DNA of 64,000 nt. Source: Mariniblastus sp. Its GTDB lineage: Bacteria; Planctomycetota; Planctomycetia; Pirellulales; Pirellulaceae. The notes below the pieces were generated by a model that was not told the origin of the DNA, did no database searches, and was given only the letters and a program-made list of their open reading frames with translations. This document shows, one piece after another, positions 63,337 through 64,000 of the stretch. A program made the position numbers and the translations under genes. The stretch lies in contig JALZWN010000125.1 in the NCBI GenBank assembly GCA_023300235.1, forward strand, positions 21,746-85,745, given 5' to 3'. How positions within the stretch are numbered: the stretch's first letter is position 1; every line of letters begins with the position of its first letter.

Positions 63337-63630
63337 AATGGTAGCCCGACGCGTCAGCGAGGAACTGATAGTCGCCTTTCACTCCGTGAAAGAGCGCTAC
63401 CCTCGGTGCATGACCACAAAGCGGTTGGCTCTGAATAAACAGGCGGCTTTTAGGCCTGCGTTTATCCAAAGAGCGTCTGGCGAGTGACTGGGTGAGGGGG
63501 TTGTCGAGTGGACCTTAGCTTTGTAGGAATGCGGTTCTGCTGGTTCACCCATGCAAACGCTTCTTTCACGGAGTGAAAGGCGACTATCTACGCATGACTA
63601 AATCAACAAACCCGTCAGCGAGGAACCGTA
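63337..63630. mobile_element. MITE-like dispersed repeat, copy C
   Basis: Arms at 63367-63392 and 63563-63588 are perfect 26-bp inverted repeats. Starts with GTAGCCCGACGCGTCAGCGAG like copy B, with the direct repeat CGTCAGCGAGGAAC near both outer ends (about 63351 and 63615). It lies just upstream of the spermidine-synthase fusion start and may affect its promoter. Confidence 0.78.
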
Positions 63631-63684
63631 GTGATGGCACTTCCAGCCTGCCATGCTCGCAGACAGGCTGGAAGCACCATCACC
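63631..63684 (+). repeat. Dispersed hairpin, member 3
   Basis: GTGATGGCACTTCCAGCCTG and CAGGCTGGAAGCACCATCAC pair with two mismatches around a CATGCTCGCAGA-type loop. It directly follows element C, as member 2 follows element B. Confidence 0.75.
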
Positions 63685-63693
63685 ACCTCTCTA

Positions 63694-63729
63694 CAAAAAA
63701 ATCAACTCTACCAAATTGGTAGAGTTGAT
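63694..63729 (-). terminator. Intrinsic terminator of the dockerin-type gene
   Basis: ATCAACTCTACC (63701-63712) and GGTAGAGTTGAT (63718-63729) pair perfectly. On the minus strand the stem is followed by seven T. It lies about 95 bp after the stop at 63823. Confidence 0.9.
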
Positions 63730-63822
63730 TCCTAATTTCAAGAGCGTGTTTCACAACACTCCCGTCGTCGAATCGCCCATCGGCAATCTTGACGGTTTAA
63801 AACAATCGCAGCTGAGCAGAGA

Positions 63823-64000
63823 CTACTGTCCGCTGAGCACCGTAATGAACGGGGCGATATCCAAAAAGTTAACCGCATCATCCGTGTTGACATCGGCTTC
63901 CAGCTGAAAATCTCCATTGGACAGCAGCGCAATGAATGGGGCGATGTCCAAAAAGTTTACTACGTCGTCACGATTAACATCCCCTAGTAAGACAGAAGCA
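63823..64000 (-). CDS. C-terminal dockerin-like repeats of a large secreted protein (partial)
   Basis: The minus strand is open from the window edge to a TAG at 63823-63825 and encodes two tandem calcium-loop repeats: GDVNRDDVVNFLDIAPFIALL, then ADVNTDDAVNFLDIAPFITVL, ending SGQ. These DxNxDxxVN loops are the planctomycete form of dockerin type I, which normally closes large secreted or surface proteins. A strong terminator follows. The remainder of the gene is outside the window. Confidence 0.85.
   Translation of the reverse strand, partial: ASVLLGDVNRDDVVNFLDIAPFIALLSNGDFQLEADVNTDDAVNFLDIAPFITVLSGQ

Overview
The window looks like chromosome from a marine planctomycete of the Pirellulaceae (Rhodopirellula-like). 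The evidence is a cluster for tetrahydromethanopterin-type C1 cofactor synthesis, many FHA and Ser/Thr-kinase proteins, a large kinase-tubulin fusion, a Ski2-like helicase, fused membrane/spermidine-synthase proteins, a dockerin-like C-terminus with GDVN..D..VNFLDI repeats, moderate GC, and small genes in loose operons on both strands. This placement is inference from gene content; no 16S gene is present.

Layout. 1-5.7 kb: end of an exopolysaccharide locus (polymerase/ligase-TPR protein, Wzc-type tyrosine autokinase, UDP-sugar dehydrogenase). 5.9-13.9 kb: membrane zinc protease, a minus-strand MBOAT / small membrane protein / ferritin-like-ATP-grasp operon, an SseB-like protein, and a nuclease-like lipoprotein overlapping an EEP-family enzyme. 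14.2-19.6 kb: helicase, then a translationally coupled mcsA-mcsB2-mcsB1 operon in which the middle gene looks like a degenerate, UVR-bearing kinase. 20.3-27.7 kb: lipoprotein, MFS-type nucleotide-translocase-like carrier, two clpP genes and trigger factor (proteostasis block), tRNA-Gly. 28-31.7 kb: FHA protein, ECF sigma factor, secreted repeat protein. 31.8-33.4 kb: a dispersed repeat, then a retron (candidate msr-msd RNA plus reverse transcriptase) framed by 11-bp inverted repeats. 33.5-43.7 kb: DUF2608 HAD protein, PA14 protein, methyltransferase, lipoproteins, deoxyhypusine-synthase-like enzyme, AAA ATPase. 44-48.6 kb: FHA-EAL protein followed by a Ser/Thr kinase fused to a tubulin/FtsZ-like GTPase domain. 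50.2-60.3 kb: tRNA-Leu, pabA-DUF447-beta-RFAP synthase, pdxJ, a PapA-like acyltransferase / thioesterase / MmpL-like trio, dapA. 60.9-64 kb: fused MFS/spermidine-synthase protein and the C-terminus of a dockerin-type protein running off the window.

Themes. Two signalling modules (kinase-tubulin with FHA-EAL, and FHA with ECF sigma) and the arginine-phosphorylation/Clp modules (mcsAB, clpPP, tig) dominate. The non-coding sequence is rich in structure. Three near-complete copies of a ~270-300-bp MITE-like element carry 26-bp terminal inverted arms, each arm itself a TTTCACTCCGTGAAA palindrome. There are also two solo-arm fragments, a second MITE-like element, a family of ~50-nt hairpins, and several 13-25-bp tandem duplications, two of which overlap stop codons. 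The strongest candidates for undescribed biology are the retron unit, the kinase-tubulin/FHA-EAL pair, the duplicated McsB with a lost active site, and the MBOAT/ferritin-ATP-grasp operon.
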